Shown: piece after piece, positions 24,556 through 33,795 of the stretch
Layout: every line of letters begins with the position of its first letter
How positions within the stretch are numbered: the stretch's first letter is position 1
Assembly: GCA_021792365.1 (NCBI GenBank)
Contig: JAJYUT010000007.1
Location: 1-64,000 of the forward strand
Length of the DNA stretch: 64,000 nt
Direction: 5' to 3'
Origin: Pseudomonadota bacterium
Lineage (GTDB): Bacteria > Pseudomonadota > Alphaproteobacteria > Dongiales > Dongiaceae
Made by a program: the position numbers and the translations under genes
The notes under the pieces: model-generated
Told to the model about the DNA's origin: nothing
Seen by the model: the letters and a program-made list of their open reading frames with translations, nothing else
Databases searched by the model: none

Positions 24556-26034
24556 CTATCTCGTTGCGTAGTGGGCGGCGTTCTTGCCTGCGATTCGCCC
24601 ATATACGGCGCCGGAAACGAGCCCGGTTCCACCCGCATAGTTGAAGTAGAACAGGCCGCCGACCATCTCCCCAGCGCAATAGAGGCCCGGGATCGGCTGG
24701 CCGTCGAGATCGATCACGTGCGCGTCGGTGTCGATCTTTATGCCACCGAAGGTGAAAGTGACGCCGCAGGTGATTGCATAGGCTTCGAACGGTCCCTCGT
24801 CGATCCTATTCGCCCAGTTCGACTTGGGCACCTCCAGTCCCTGGGTGCAGCGGCCGTCCTTGACGCTCGGATTGAAGGGTATATCGGTGCGCACGGCTGC
24901 GTTGAAGCGCTTGACTTCATCCAGGAACGCTGTCGCATTCACACCTTCAAGCTTGCGAGCCAGTTCCTCGATTGTTGGGGCCGTCACTTTCGTCACGCGC
25001 TTGATCCGATACTCGTCGCGCAGCATCGGGATGGTCTTGGCATCGAAGATCTGCCAGGCGAACTGATTAGGCTGTTCCAGGACGACCTTGCCGTACTTGG
25101 CGTAGGTGTAGTTCCGGAAATCGGCGCCTTCGTCCAGGAAACGCTTGCCGTTGGCATTCACCATGATGCCGAACGGATAGGAATGCTTCTGGAAGTTCTC
25201 GCCGATCTCCAGGTCGCCGAACTCCGGCGCATTGAGGTCCCAGCCGACCGCATGGCAGCCGGACCAGTGACCGCAGGGACGCGCGCCCGCATCCATCGCC
25301 ATGCGGATGCCATCACCGTTGTTGAACTTGGTGCCGCGAACCTTGGCCAGATCCCAACCGGGGCCGAGATAACGCGTGCGCCAATCGACATTGGAGGAGA
25401 ATCCGCCACAGGCCAACACCACTGCACCGGCCCTGAGCTCCTCCTCGCGGCCGGCATGCCTCACCACCACGCCGGCAACACGCCCGTTCTCCTGGATCAG
25501 GTGCAATGCGCGCGTAGCGTAGCGGATCGGAATGCCCTTTGCCATCGCGGCCTTGTTCTCGAGCTCAACGAGCCCGGCGCCGCCGCCCCAACTTTCCAGC
25601 GCAAGCCCACCCCAGAACTTCAATCTCCCATCGATCTTGAACGATTGGCGATAGAGCGGCATGAAGCGAACGCCCTTGGACTGCATCCACAGCAGCGTGT
25701 CATAGCTCGCGCGGACGAATGTCTCGGTCAGGTCCGGATCGGTGCGGTAGTCGGTGACTCGGCCCATGTCGTCGAGGTACTGCTCCTCGGCATAGCTGCC
25801 GAAATCGAAGGTCGACAGCTCGCTCTCAGGGACTTCCGGCACGAGACGGCGGACGTCGTCGACGCCACGGAACGCGAATCGCAGGACGCCCGATGCAAAC
25901 CGGCTGTTTCCGCCATGCTCTTCTTGCGGGGCGGTCTCCAGCATCACCACGCGTGCGCCGTTCTCTTGCGCCGAAAGCGCGGCGCAGTAGGCAGCATTGC
26001 CGGCTCCGACCACAATTACATCATAAACAGACAT
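24556..26034 (-). CDS. tcuA: FAD-dependent dehydrogenase, TcuA (tricarballylate dehydrogenase)-like
   Basis: 492 aa. FAD motif VIVVGAGNAAYCAALSA at the N-terminus, NSRFASGVLRFAF near residue 45, a fumarate-reductase-like capping domain, and C-terminal GGIKIDTDAHVID and LYCAGEMVGGLFYFNYAGGTGL, typical of the flavocytochrome c/fumarate reductase superfamily. TcuA oxidises tricarballylate to cis-aconitate. The LeuCD-like genes directly upstream could hydrate such an enoate and the TTT genes downstream could import it. A TcuB electron acceptor is not found in the window. Other saturated di- or tricarboxylates are possible substrates. Confidence 0.82.
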   Translation of the reverse strand: MSVYDVIVVGAGNAAYCAALSAQENGARVVMLETAPQEEHGGNSRFASGVLRFAFRGVDDVRRLVPEVPESELSTFDFGSYAEEQYLDDMGRVTDYRTDPDLTETFVRASYDTLLWMQSKGVRFMPLYRQSFKIDGRLKFWGGLALESWGGGAGLVELENKAAMAKGIPIRYATRALHLIQENGRVAGVVVRHAGREEELRAGAVVLACGGFSSNVDWRTRYLGPGWDLAKVRGTKFNNGDGIRMAMDAGARPCGHWSGCHAVGWDLNAPEFGDLEIGENFQKHSYPFGIMVNANGKRFLDEGADFRNYTYAKYGKVVLEQPNQFAWQIFDAKTIPMLRDEYRIKRVTKVTAPTIEELARKLEGVNATAFLDEVKRFNAAVRTDIPFNPSVKDGRCTQGLEVPKSNWANRIDEGPFEAYAITCGVTFTFGGIKIDTDAHVIDLDGQPIPGLYCAGEMVGGLFYFNYAGGTGLVSGAVYGRIAGKNAAHYATR

Positions 26035-26057
26035 TCACCCGCTCCAATTGTTCGTTT

Positions 26058-26570
26058 TCACGCGCCGGCAGAATCGATCCCCGGCCCGATCAGGCCTTCC
26101 GATTCGAGCAATGGAAAAATTCCGCCGCCCTGCATCAGCTTGAGCAGCGCCTCGGGAATGGGAACGCCAGTCAGCGTCTGCCCCGTACGCAGATTGCGGA
26201 CACTCGCTGCTGACAGCGTGATCTCGGCCACATCTCCTTCATCGAAGGCAGCGCTGACGCCCGGGCATTCCAGGGCGGCGAGGCCAAAGCTGACGCAATT
26301 CCGGAAGAACAAGGGATTGATCGAGTCCGCGATCAGGCAGCCGATTCCGAGCGCGTTGAGGGCGAGCGGTGCGGGTCGGCTCGAGCCCGTTCCGAAATTG
26401 CGACCGCCTACGATCACGTCGCCGCTCTTCACAAGATCGACCCAGCCAGGCCGGTTCGCTTCGAAGACATGCTTCGCCTGCTGTTCCTTGGGCAGGTACA
26501 TGAACGGAGCCGGCAGGATGAGATCGGTATTGATGTCGTCGCCGAACTGCCAGGCCTTGCCGGTGATCAT
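26058..26570 (-). CDS. LeuD-like hydro-lyase small subunit
   Basis: 170 aa, the swivelling domain of a two-subunit aconitase-superfamily enzyme. Seen: FGDDINTDLILPA at residues 9-21, GGRNFGTGSSR near 56 (substrate-contact loop) and NPLFFRNCVSFGL near 87. Isopropylmalate, homoaconitate, citraconate and dimethylmalate hydro-lyases share this build; the substrate loop is not the classical YLRLTGR type of LeuD, so leucine biosynthesis is unlikely. The start overlaps the LeuC-like stop by 4 bp. Confidence 0.9.
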   Translation of the reverse strand: MITGKAWQFGDDINTDLILPAPFMYLPKEQQAKHVFEANRPGWVDLVKSGDVIVGGRNFGTGSSRPAPLALNALGIGCLIADSINPLFFRNCVSFGLAALECPGVSAAFDEGDVAEITLSAASVRNLRTGQTLTGVPIPEALLKLMQGGGIFPLLESEGLIGPGIDSAGA

Positions 26571-27847
26571 CCAGCGCGCTCCATGGAAATGAATTCGCCA
26601 GGATGGGTTACCCGCCCGGTCAGAGCGGAGGCCGCCACGGTGGCTGGCGAAGCCATGTAAACGGACGCGCTCGGATCACCCATGCGTCCCTTGAAATTGC
26701 GCGTGCTCGCGGTGATGCACACTTCGTTCGGGCCGATGACGCCCATATGTCCGCCCTGACATGCGCCGCACGTCGCATTCGTCACCACGGCGCCGGCTGC
26801 CATTAGGGTCTCGATGTAGCCCGCCTTGAGCGCCTGCCGATAGACTTCCTGCGAACCCGGAGTCACGAGAAACCGCACGCCAGCGGCGACCCGTCGGCCG
26901 GCCACAACCTCCGCGGCGATCTGCAGGTCGTAGAGATTGCCGTTCGCGCAGGAGCCGATAAAGGCCTGCTGTATGAAGACGTCGGCGACGTCGCCGACCT
27001 TGACGGAATTGTCGATCACCCGATCCGGCAAAGCCACGAGCGGTTCAATCGCGCCGAGGTCAAGCTGGCGACGGTCGGCATAGACGGCATTGGGATCTGG
27101 ATTGTAGGTCTGATAGGGACGATCCGTGCGTGCGCGCAGATAGGTGTCGAGAATGCCGTCCGCCTCGAAAATGGTGAACTCGGCGTTGAGTTCGGTACCC
27201 ATGGTCGCCAGCGTTCGGCGCTCGTCGATGCTGAGCGATGCAAGCGCGGGGCCGCCGAATTCGACGTTGTAGTTGGAGTGGTTTCCATAGATCCCTGCAA
27301 TATGCAGGAACAGGTCCTTCGGCGTCACGCCGTGCCGGAGTCGGCCAACCAGGTCGTACCGGATCGTTTCGCACACCCGGTACCAAGTGGAGCCTTTGGT
27401 CAATGCATAGATCACATCGGGGCCGCCGGTACCTCGCGCAGCGCAGTTGAGCGCGCCGGCGCTGCCCGCGTGTGAGTCTGAGCAGACCAGAACCGTGCCC
27501 GGCAGGGCATAGGCACGCTCGGCCACGATGACGTGCGCAATACCCTGGTCATATCCGATGTCATGGAATCGCTTGATGCCGAATTTCTCGACGAACGCGC
27601 GGCCGACCGAATGCGCGCGGGCGCAGTATTGATCCGGCGCGGGGGCGCGGTGGTCGTAGACCACCACCACGTTATCGGGCTTCGCGACCGACTTGATGTC
27701 GCGCCAGTAGGCGGGGAAGAAGTTGCCATCATAGAGCACGACGGTGTCGACGTCGACCACCACCATGTCTCCGGGTGACGTCCGCGATCGCCCGCTGGCG
27801 CGCGCCAGGATCTTCTCCATGATGGTCATGCCCATGGGCGTATGCAT
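26567..27847 (-). CDS. LeuC-like hydro-lyase large subunit
   Basis: About 426 aa from the ATG at 27847; ATGs at 27835 (better spaced from GGGAGG) and 27910 are alternatives. The family N-terminus GMTIMEKILARASG is plain. Iron-sulfur residues lie in FIGSCANG and NATCGACQGGHMG, and VCSDSHAGSAGALNC carries the substrate histidine loop. The C-terminus has TASTRNFKGRMG. It is the first gene of the leftward unit that runs through LeuD-like, TcuA-like and TctB-A-C. The enzyme probably hydrates or dehydrates the compound imported by the transporter; a catabolic homologue such as a citraconate or dimethylmalate hydro-lyase fits as well as cis-aconitate chemistry. Confidence 0.88.
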   Translation of the reverse strand: MHTPMGMTIMEKILARASGRSRTSPGDMVVVDVDTVVLYDGNFFPAYWRDIKSVAKPDNVVVVYDHRAPAPDQYCARAHSVGRAFVEKFGIKRFHDIGYDQGIAHVIVAERAYALPGTVLVCSDSHAGSAGALNCAARGTGGPDVIYALTKGSTWYRVCETIRYDLVGRLRHGVTPKDLFLHIAGIYGNHSNYNVEFGGPALASLSIDERRTLATMGTELNAEFTIFEADGILDTYLRARTDRPYQTYNPDPNAVYADRRQLDLGAIEPLVALPDRVIDNSVKVGDVADVFIQQAFIGSCANGNLYDLQIAAEVVAGRRVAAGVRFLVTPGSQEVYRQALKAGYIETLMAAGAVVTNATCGACQGGHMGVIGPNEVCITASTRNFKGRMGDPSASVYMASPATVAASALTGRVTHPGEFISMERAG

Positions 27848-28147
27848 TCCTCCCAACCAATTCCCTTGTTCTTGGAGCCCAGTGTGCTGGGATTCGGCGC
27901 TCGCGTCCATTTCGCGGTAACGCGTTTTAATTAGGCCGGCTCTAATAGCCGCAGACCGGAGATTGGTTGCCGTTCCGCGCGCATCCGCCTGCAAACGCGC
28001 ACGTTTCCGCATCGGCTCGCGCGGGCGCCGCCACCTCTTCTATGATCTTCGCAATGCGCGCGATGCTTGCGAGCGGGCTTGGCGTCGCTATGGTGGGCTG
28101 CCGTGTCCATCGGATTCGCGGTTCTTTCCGTACTGCTTCTTGGTGAA

Positions 28148-29335
28148 ATGATGTCGGCTGATGAACGAAGATGGCGCTCTTGGTTCCGGCTTCTGCTGGT
28201 ACAGAGTTTCATCCTGCATTCGCTGACTGTCATTGTGAGGGTTGCGCTCTCTTATCGAATTCTCGAGATCGGCCTCGATTCCTGGTGGGTCGGCATTGTC
28301 GGTGGAGCGTTCGGCGCTCTTCCGGCCGTGCTCGGCATGCATCTCGGGGTGGTGATCGATCGCAATGGTGAGGCTCGTCCCCTCATCGCGGGCGCCGTCA
28401 TCATCCTGGCTGGCGCAGTCGGACTCTGGATCTCCGGCGACAACTTGGCGATCCTGCTCGCGTGCAGCATTGCGCTCGGCTTGGGCCAGTTCATCTGCGT
28501 GGTGGCGCAGCACAGCGTCATCGCCCGTTCCGCCGCGCCGTCGAAACGGGACAATGCGTTCGGTCTGTTTACGGTCGTAATCTCTCTGGCGCAGGCGGTA
28601 AGCCCCGGTCTCCTGGCGCTATTCGATCGCGAATCGGCCGTACCGGATACCCAAGGCATTTTTCTTCTTGGCGTCGGAGCGGCAGTCCTGCTGCTGCTGT
28701 CGATTGTCCTCACACGCTTGCCGGACCATGCGCCCGCTCCCGACCGAAGGGGCCTCTGGCGGGTAATGCAGGCGCTCGTCAGGATCCGAGGATTCAATCT
28801 GTCCTTGCTTGCGGCCCTCGTGATCGTTGCGGGCATCGACCTCCTGGTGATTTATCTGCCGGTCTTTGGGGCCGAGCGCGGAATCTCGGCCTCTGTAATC
28901 GGGTATCTTTTGGCGGTTCGCGCGGCGTCATCGATCGCGTCGCGCCTGTTGTTCAGCCGGTTGATACGCCTGCTTGGCCGCGGCGCGTTGCTGATCTTGT
29001 CCATGCTGCTCGCTGGGTGCGGAATCGCGTTGCTTCCACTGACGACCGATATCTACCTGCTGACGCTCGAGCTCATAGCGACAGGATTTGGCCTCGGTAT
29101 CGGGGCGCCTCTGACCCTTTCCTGGATCTCCGAGACGTCGCCGGTCGGCATGCGCGGGGTAGCAGTGTCGGTCAGGCTGGCGGCAAACCGGATTGGCCAG
29201 GCGGTATTGCCGGTTGCAGCCAGTGCCGTCATCGTGGGCGTCGGCGCCGGCGGGGTGTTCTGGGCGATGGCAGCAATATTGGGGCTTTCAGCCTTGCTCT
29301 GTTGCGGCCACTTCGCACGCGAACGTGGCCGTTGA
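28148..29335 (+). CDS. Major facilitator superfamily transporter
   Basis: About 395 aa from the tandem ATGs at 28148-28153, with an optional N-terminal extension to 28067. Twelve hydrophobic segments in two halves; the A-motif-like loop is GVVIDRNGEARPLIAG near residue 75, and the second half has GFGLGIGAPLTLSWISE near 315. The substrate is not readable. It diverges from the LeuC-like gene and meets the AroQ-like gene tail to tail with a 4-bp gap, so it may export or import an intermediate of either pathway. Confidence 0.85.
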   Translation: MMSADERRWRSWFRLLLVQSFILHSLTVIVRVALSYRILEIGLDSWWVGIVGGAFGALPAVLGMHLGVVIDRNGEARPLIAGAVIILAGAVGLWISGDNLAILLACSIALGLGQFICVVAQHSVIARSAAPSKRDNAFGLFTVVISLAQAVSPGLLALFDRESAVPDTQGIFLLGVGAAVLLLLSIVLTRLPDHAPAPDRRGLWRVMQALVRIRGFNLSLLAALVIVAGIDLLVIYLPVFGAERGISASVIGYLLAVRAASSIASRLLFSRLIRLLGRGALLILSMLLAGCGIALLPLTTDIYLLTLELIATGFGLGIGAPLTLSWISETSPVGMRGVAVSVRLAANRIGQAVLPVAASAVIVGVGAGGVFWAMAAILGLSALLCCGHFARERGR

Positions 29336-29339
29336 GGCA

Positions 29340-29777
29340 TCAGCGCTTCGGGCCTATGACTTCCTTTAGCCCCACAAGCGCCAGCTTGTAGCCCGTAACG
29401 CCAAATCCTGTGACAGTTGCCCGGCACACTTTACTCAGATCCGATTGTATCCCGCGATTGGCGGGGTTGGAGACGTGCACCTCCACCACTGGAAAACCGA
29501 CCTGCTCGATCGCGACCGTAAGGCCGCGATAGCCGATCGAGAAGCCGGCGGGGTTGATAACCGCGCCGGCGAGTCCCCGCTCCGCGGCGTCATACAGCTT
29601 GTTCACGATTTCGCCTTCGAAATTGGACTGGACGATTTCGGCTGAGAACCGGAGCTCGCGCGCTGCTTCCTCGATCTGCCTGTCGTACTCGGGCAGGGTC
29701 ATCGAACCGAATACCTCGCGCTTCACCTTGCCGCGCATGTTCATGCCCAGACCGTGGATGACCAGAACTCTGTCCAC
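29340..29777 (-). CDS. AroQ-fold protein lacking type II dehydroquinase catalytic residues
   Basis: 145 aa from the GTG at 29777, which has GAGAGGG upstream; longer ATG forms add an unrelated N-terminus. It keeps the AroQ frame: LVIHGLGMNMRG, QSNFEGE near residue 57, NPAGF near 80 and the conserved VEVHVSN near 103. However, the usual R-E-P-x-I-Y-G-S loop reads KVKREVFGS, so both the catalytic arginine and tyrosine are lost (tyrosine to phenylalanine). It probably performs another reaction on a cyclic or keto acid. It is transcribed away from the second TTT operon across an FCD-type operator. Confidence 0.8.
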   Translation of the reverse strand: MDRVLVIHGLGMNMRGKVKREVFGSMTLPEYDRQIEEAARELRFSAEIVQSNFEGEIVNKLYDAAERGLAGAVINPAGFSIGYRGLTVAIEQVGFPVVEVHVSNPANRGIQSDLSKVCRATVTGFGVTGYKLALVGLKEVIGPKR

Positions 29778-29843
29778 TGGAACCCTCTCAAGATCAATGG
29801 TGGAGAATGGAGTTGCGAGCCGCCAACATATCACCTATCTTGT

Positions 29844-29860
29844 CAAGTGGTAAGACAACT
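29844..29860. promoter_or_regulatory. Putative FCD-GntR operator, divergent aroQ-like / tctB promoter
   Basis: CAAGTGGTAAGACAACT matches 15 of 17 bases of the site at 38461-38477 and of the inverse of the site at 16135-16151. It lies 67 bp from the AroQ-like start and 79 bp from tctB. It is embedded in TTGTCAAG, a partial palindrome. Binding by the GntR protein at 39570 is inference. Confidence 0.6.
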
Positions 29861-29938
29861 TAGAAGCCGACAAGCCGTTCGCTCGCTCCACGAGCCCGGC
29901 CGTCGAACGACCGGGATCGGCTAGGTCAGGGGGGTGTC

Positions 29939-30430
29939 ATGGAAATCAATCGGGACCGGATCATCGTGGCGGTTTCCATCGTCTTTGCCGCCGCTTACCT
30001 CTATGCGACTGGCCAGATCACTATGCTCGATTTTGGCGATCCGATCGGTCCGCGCTTGTTTCCTTACGTGGTCTGCTCGCTCTTCGTACTGGGCGCGCTG
30101 ATCTTGTTGCTGGAGAGTCGCTCTTCACGCCGCACTACCGCCGATGACTCGATCGCCGATGCGCCAAGACAAAGCAAGAATGCGCAGCAGCGCCGCAGCA
30201 TCTGGATGATCGCTGCCGTCTTGGGCTGGACGTTGCTCTACCTGCTTGTCTTCGAGCGATTGGGTTACATCATCTCGACCGTCACGTTCCTGCTTGGCCT
30301 CACGTTGTGCTTTTACAGGGGCAGATGGCAAATCAGCTTGGCCGTCTCGGCCCTCGTGCCCATTCTCGGCTATCTGGTATTTCACCATCTGCTGAACGTC
30401 AATTTGCCGGCCGGACTTATGCCTCTTTAG
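29939..30430 (+). CDS. tctB: Tripartite tricarboxylate transporter small subunit (TctB)
   Basis: 163 aa with four hydrophobic segments (residues about 8-25, 38-58, 85-125 and 135-158) and a charged RSSRRTTADD loop. LDFGDPIGPRLFPYVV near residue 33 is typical of TctB. First gene of a five-gene rightward operon (TctB, TctA, TPP enzyme, DapA-like, IlvD-like), nine bases before TctA. Its binding protein is encoded 8 kb away at 38545. Confidence 0.85.
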   Translation: MEINRDRIIVAVSIVFAAAYLYATGQITMLDFGDPIGPRLFPYVVCSLFVLGALILLLESRSSRRTTADDSIADAPRQSKNAQQRRSIWMIAAVLGWTLLYLLVFERLGYIISTVTFLLGLTLCFYRGRWQISLAVSALVPILGYLVFHHLLNVNLPAGLMPL

Positions 30431-30439
30431 GCCGCGCAG

Positions 30440-31999
30440 ATGGAAACTTTCGATCATATCCTGAACGGGTTTGCCGTCTGCTTGCAGCCGACGAATCTTC
30501 TGTTCACGTTCGTGGGCGTTCTGCTGGGGACCATCATCGGCGTCTTGCCCGGGATCGGTTCGGCGGCCGGGATTGCCTTGCTTCTGCCGGCCACCTTCGG
30601 CATGGACCCGACCGCCGCCTTGATCATGATCTGTGGGATCTTCTACGGCGCGAAGTACGGCGGTTCTACGGCTGCCGTCCTGATCCGCACACCTGGCGAT
30701 GCGTCGTCGGTGATGACATCGCTGGACGGCTACGAAATGGCCCGCAAAGGCCGTGCGGGCGCTGCTCTGGCAATCGCCGCGATCGGATCGTTCATAGCCG
30801 GCTCCATGGGTGTCGTCGCGCTGACGGTTTTCGCCGTGCCTCTGTCCTCGGCTGCGCTGAAGTTCGGGCCGGCCGAATACTTCATGCTGTTGCTGTTCGC
30901 GATGACATGCGTCTCGTCGCTCGCAGGCAAGTCGCTGGGAAAGGGCATCCTCTCGGCTGGCCTCGGCCTTATGCTCGCAACGGTGGGCATCGACCTGCAA
31001 AGCGGCCAGCAGCGCTACGTGATGGGTATCATCGAGCTGCAGGACGGCGTCAACTTCATCATCGTCTCGGTCGGCATGTTTGCAGTCGCGCAGGTTCTCC
31101 GAGGTCTGGAGTCGATCTATCGTGGAGATGCGGCGCAGGCCATGAAGATCAACGGCCCATTGTGGCTGACGAGAGAGGAATGGCGCCGCTCCATCGGTCC
31201 GGTGTGGCGCGGCGGCATCATTGGGTTCCTGATCGGCATCCTGCCCGGCGCCGGCGGGACGATTTCCGCGATCATGTCGTATGTCACGGAGCGAAGACTT
31301 TCGAAAAATCCGGAGTCGTTCGGCAAGGGTGCCATTGAAGGCGTTGCCGGGCCGGAAGCCGCCAACAATGCGGATACCGCTGGAGCGATGGTGCCGCTCC
31401 TGACCCTCGGTGTCCCGGGCGGCAGCACGACAGCCGTGCTCCTCGGGGCCTTCATCATGTTCGGGCTGCAGCCCGGACCGCTGCTGTTCCAGGAACGGCC
31501 TGACCTGGTCTGGGGAATTGTCGATAGCATGTATATCGGCAATCTCATTCTGCTGATCCTCAACCTGCCGCTCATCGCACTATTCACGCGGCTCCTCTAC
31601 ATTCCAAACGGGCTGCTATACCCGCTCATCCTCACGATCTCGGTAATCGGCGCATTCGCTGTGAATTTGAGCACGTTCGATCTGTACATCATGCTCATAT
31701 TCGGCCTACTGGGCTACGTGTTCGAGAAGCTGGAGATCCCCATTCCTCCGCTGCTCCTGTCCCTGGTCCTCGGCGAGATGATGGAGCAGTCCTTTCGGCG
31801 CGCGCTGACGATCTCGAATGGCGACGCGACGGTCTTCGTCGGCAGTCAGATCTGCGTGGTCCTGCTGATCATGTCCGTGATCTCGTTGCTCGGTCCATTT
31901 GGCTGGAGCCAGTTGAAGCGTCTCCGTGTGTTCCAGTCACTTCTCTCGTCCAACCGCCCTTCCGACAAGCCGGAGATCGGTGCAGGAAACGCGAAGTGA
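30440..31999 (+). CDS. tctA: Tripartite tricarboxylate transporter large permease (TctA)
   Basis: 519 aa. GVLPGIGSAAGIALLLPATF near residue 34, AKYGGSTAAVLIRTPGD near 72, LPGAGGTISAIMSY near 268 and EGVAGPEAANNADTAG near 300 are the TctA signatures; about twelve hydrophobic segments. Distinct from the copy at 22451, so the two operons likely import different carboxylates. The 123-bp gap to the next gene shows no terminator. Confidence 0.94.
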   Translation: METFDHILNGFAVCLQPTNLLFTFVGVLLGTIIGVLPGIGSAAGIALLLPATFGMDPTAALIMICGIFYGAKYGGSTAAVLIRTPGDASSVMTSLDGYEMARKGRAGAALAIAAIGSFIAGSMGVVALTVFAVPLSSAALKFGPAEYFMLLLFAMTCVSSLAGKSLGKGILSAGLGLMLATVGIDLQSGQQRYVMGIIELQDGVNFIIVSVGMFAVAQVLRGLESIYRGDAAQAMKINGPLWLTREEWRRSIGPVWRGGIIGFLIGILPGAGGTISAIMSYVTERRLSKNPESFGKGAIEGVAGPEAANNADTAGAMVPLLTLGVPGGSTTAVLLGAFIMFGLQPGPLLFQERPDLVWGIVDSMYIGNLILLILNLPLIALFTRLLYIPNGLLYPLILTISVIGAFAVNLSTFDLYIMLIFGLLGYVFEKLEIPIPPLLLSLVLGEMMEQSFRRALTISNGDATVFVGSQICVVLLIMSVISLLGPFGWSQLKRLRVFQSLLSSNRPSDKPEIGAGNAK

Positions 32000-32122
32000 T
32001 CCGTCGTCCGTCCCATTGAGCCAATTTAGAATATGTGATTTCGAAGCATGACCAAGTCAGCATCCGACGCATCGGGCATGGCGATGCACCCTGGCCCCGC
32101 ACGCCGGGAAGGCGAGACTCAT

Positions 32123-33790
32123 ATGGAATATGGACGCAGCGGCGCTCGGCTTCTGGTCGATGCTTTGCAGTTGCACGGAGTGGATCGCGTTTTCGGTGTG
32201 CCGGGTGAGTCCTACCTCTCGGTATTGGACGCGATGCTCGACACCGATGGAGCAATCGAGTTCATCGTCTGCCGGCAAGAAGGCGGTGCTGCCTACATGG
32301 CGGATGCTTACGGCAAGATGACCGGCCGACCTGGAATTTGCTTCGTGACCCGCGGCCCGGGCGCATGCAACGCCTCGATCGGGCTGCACACCGCATTCCA
32401 GGATTCGACGCCGATGATTATGTTCATCGGGCAGGTTGGGACTGATGTTCTGGAGCGCGAAGGTTTCCAGGAGATCGACTATCGCCGCATGTTCGGCCCG
32501 GTCAGCAAGTGGGTGGCGCAGATTGACCGGGCCGATCGCGTGGCGGAGTTCGTCAGCCGTGCTTTTCATACTGCGGTCAGCGGCCGCCCTGGCCCGGTTG
32601 TGCTGGTGTTGCCGGAAGACATGCAGCAGGCTTCATCGATGCCGGTTATCGCCCGGCCGTACACGCGCGTGTCCGCTCATCCCGGGCCCGCTGTCATGCA
32701 GGACATTGCTTCAAGACTCGCCGCGTCGAAAAAGCCGCTCTTGATACTGGGCGGTAGCGGCTGGACGAAGGAGGCTTGCCAGAGCGTGGCAGGTTTTGCC
32801 GCTCGGCTCAATCTTCCCGTCGCCTGTTCGTTCCGGCGCCAGGACTTGTTCGACAATCGCGATCGTCACTACGTCGGCGATCTTTCGCCCGGCATGAACC
32901 CCTCGCTCGCGCAGAGGGTGAAGGACGCGGACCTCCTGATATCGATCGGGTCACGTCTCGGCGAACTGCAGACTGCCGGCTACAGCCTGCTGGATATACC
33001 CATGCCGCGTCAGAAGCTCATCCACGTCCTTCCAGGGGCCGAGGAGCTTGGTCGGGTCTATCAGGGCGACCTGCTGATCAATGCGGGGCTCCCGGAGTTC
33101 GCGGCAGCGTTGCAGGCCCTGCCGCCTGTCGAAGTCGCGTGGCACGACTGGACCGCAGACGCACGGCGCGACTACGAAGCCTGGCAGGAAACGCAGCCGC
33201 AGGTTGGAACGCTCAATTTGAGCGAGGTCATGGCGTACCTGCGGGACCGGCTGCCGGCCGAGAGCATCGTCACGAACGGAGCCGGCAACTATGCGATCTG
33301 GGTGCACAGGTTCTACCGGTATACGGGCATGCGCACACAGCTGGCTCCTACCAGCGGAGCCATGGGTTATGGGGTGCCGGCCGCCGTGGCGGCCAAGCTG
33401 CTCGAGCCAGACCGGCCCGTCCTCTGCTTTGCCGGAGACGGTTGCTTCATGATGAACGGGCAGGAGTTGGCGACCGCGGCACGCTACCAGCTGAAGATCA
33501 TCTTCATCGTCATCAACAATGGCATGTACGGCACGATCAGGATGCATCAGGAGCGGGAATACCCCGGACGTGTAAGCGGGACGATGCTCTGCAATCCAAG
33601 CTTTACGAAGCTGGCTGACGCCTACGACATGCATGCCGAGCGCGTGGACCGTACAGTGGATTTCGCACCCGCCTTCGAACGTGCCTGGGCCGCGGAGAAG
33701 GCTGCCTTGATCGAGCTGACGCTGGATCCGGACGCCATCTCACCGCGTACCACCATCAGCGCCCTGCGCGCGCAAGCCAAAAAGAGGTAA
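32123..33790 (+). CDS. Thiamine-diphosphate enzyme, acetolactate synthase-like
   Basis: 555 aa from the ATG at 32123, which has GGAAGG ten bases upstream; an ATG at 32048 adds 25 unsupported residues. Three-domain build: the PYR domain with the catalytic Glu in CRQEGGAAYMADAYGK near residue 55, a central domain, and the PP domain with GDGCFMMNGQELATAA near 440 ending in INNGMYG for the Mg-TPP site. It lacks features that would fix it as acetolactate synthase and has no small subunit nearby. In this operon it may decarboxylate or cleave a 2-keto acid derived from the IlvD/DapA-like steps. Five bases separate it from the DapA-like start. Confidence 0.9.
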   Translation: MEYGRSGARLLVDALQLHGVDRVFGVPGESYLSVLDAMLDTDGAIEFIVCRQEGGAAYMADAYGKMTGRPGICFVTRGPGACNASIGLHTAFQDSTPMIMFIGQVGTDVLEREGFQEIDYRRMFGPVSKWVAQIDRADRVAEFVSRAFHTAVSGRPGPVVLVLPEDMQQASSMPVIARPYTRVSAHPGPAVMQDIASRLAASKKPLLILGGSGWTKEACQSVAGFAARLNLPVACSFRRQDLFDNRDRHYVGDLSPGMNPSLAQRVKDADLLISIGSRLGELQTAGYSLLDIPMPRQKLIHVLPGAEELGRVYQGDLLINAGLPEFAAALQALPPVEVAWHDWTADARRDYEAWQETQPQVGTLNLSEVMAYLRDRLPAESIVTNGAGNYAIWVHRFYRYTGMRTQLAPTSGAMGYGVPAAVAAKLLEPDRPVLCFAGDGCFMMNGQELATAARYQLKIIFIVINNGMYGTIRMHQEREYPGRVSGTMLCNPSFTKLADAYDMHAERVDRTVDFAPAFERAWAAEKAALIELTLDPDAISPRTTISALRAQAKKR

Positions 33791-33795
33791 CTCCC

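Noticed and set aside
24571-26592. A 2-kb plus-strand open frame opposite the TcuA-like and LeuD-like genes.
   Set aside because: No domain or ribosome site; composition is that of an antisense frame, while the minus-strand genes have full flavoprotein and hydro-lyase motifs.
26058-27847. LeuCD as the leucine-biosynthesis isopropylmalate isomerase.
   Set aside because: The gene order with TcuA-like and TTT genes and the atypical LeuD substrate loop point to catabolism; no leuA or leuB is present.
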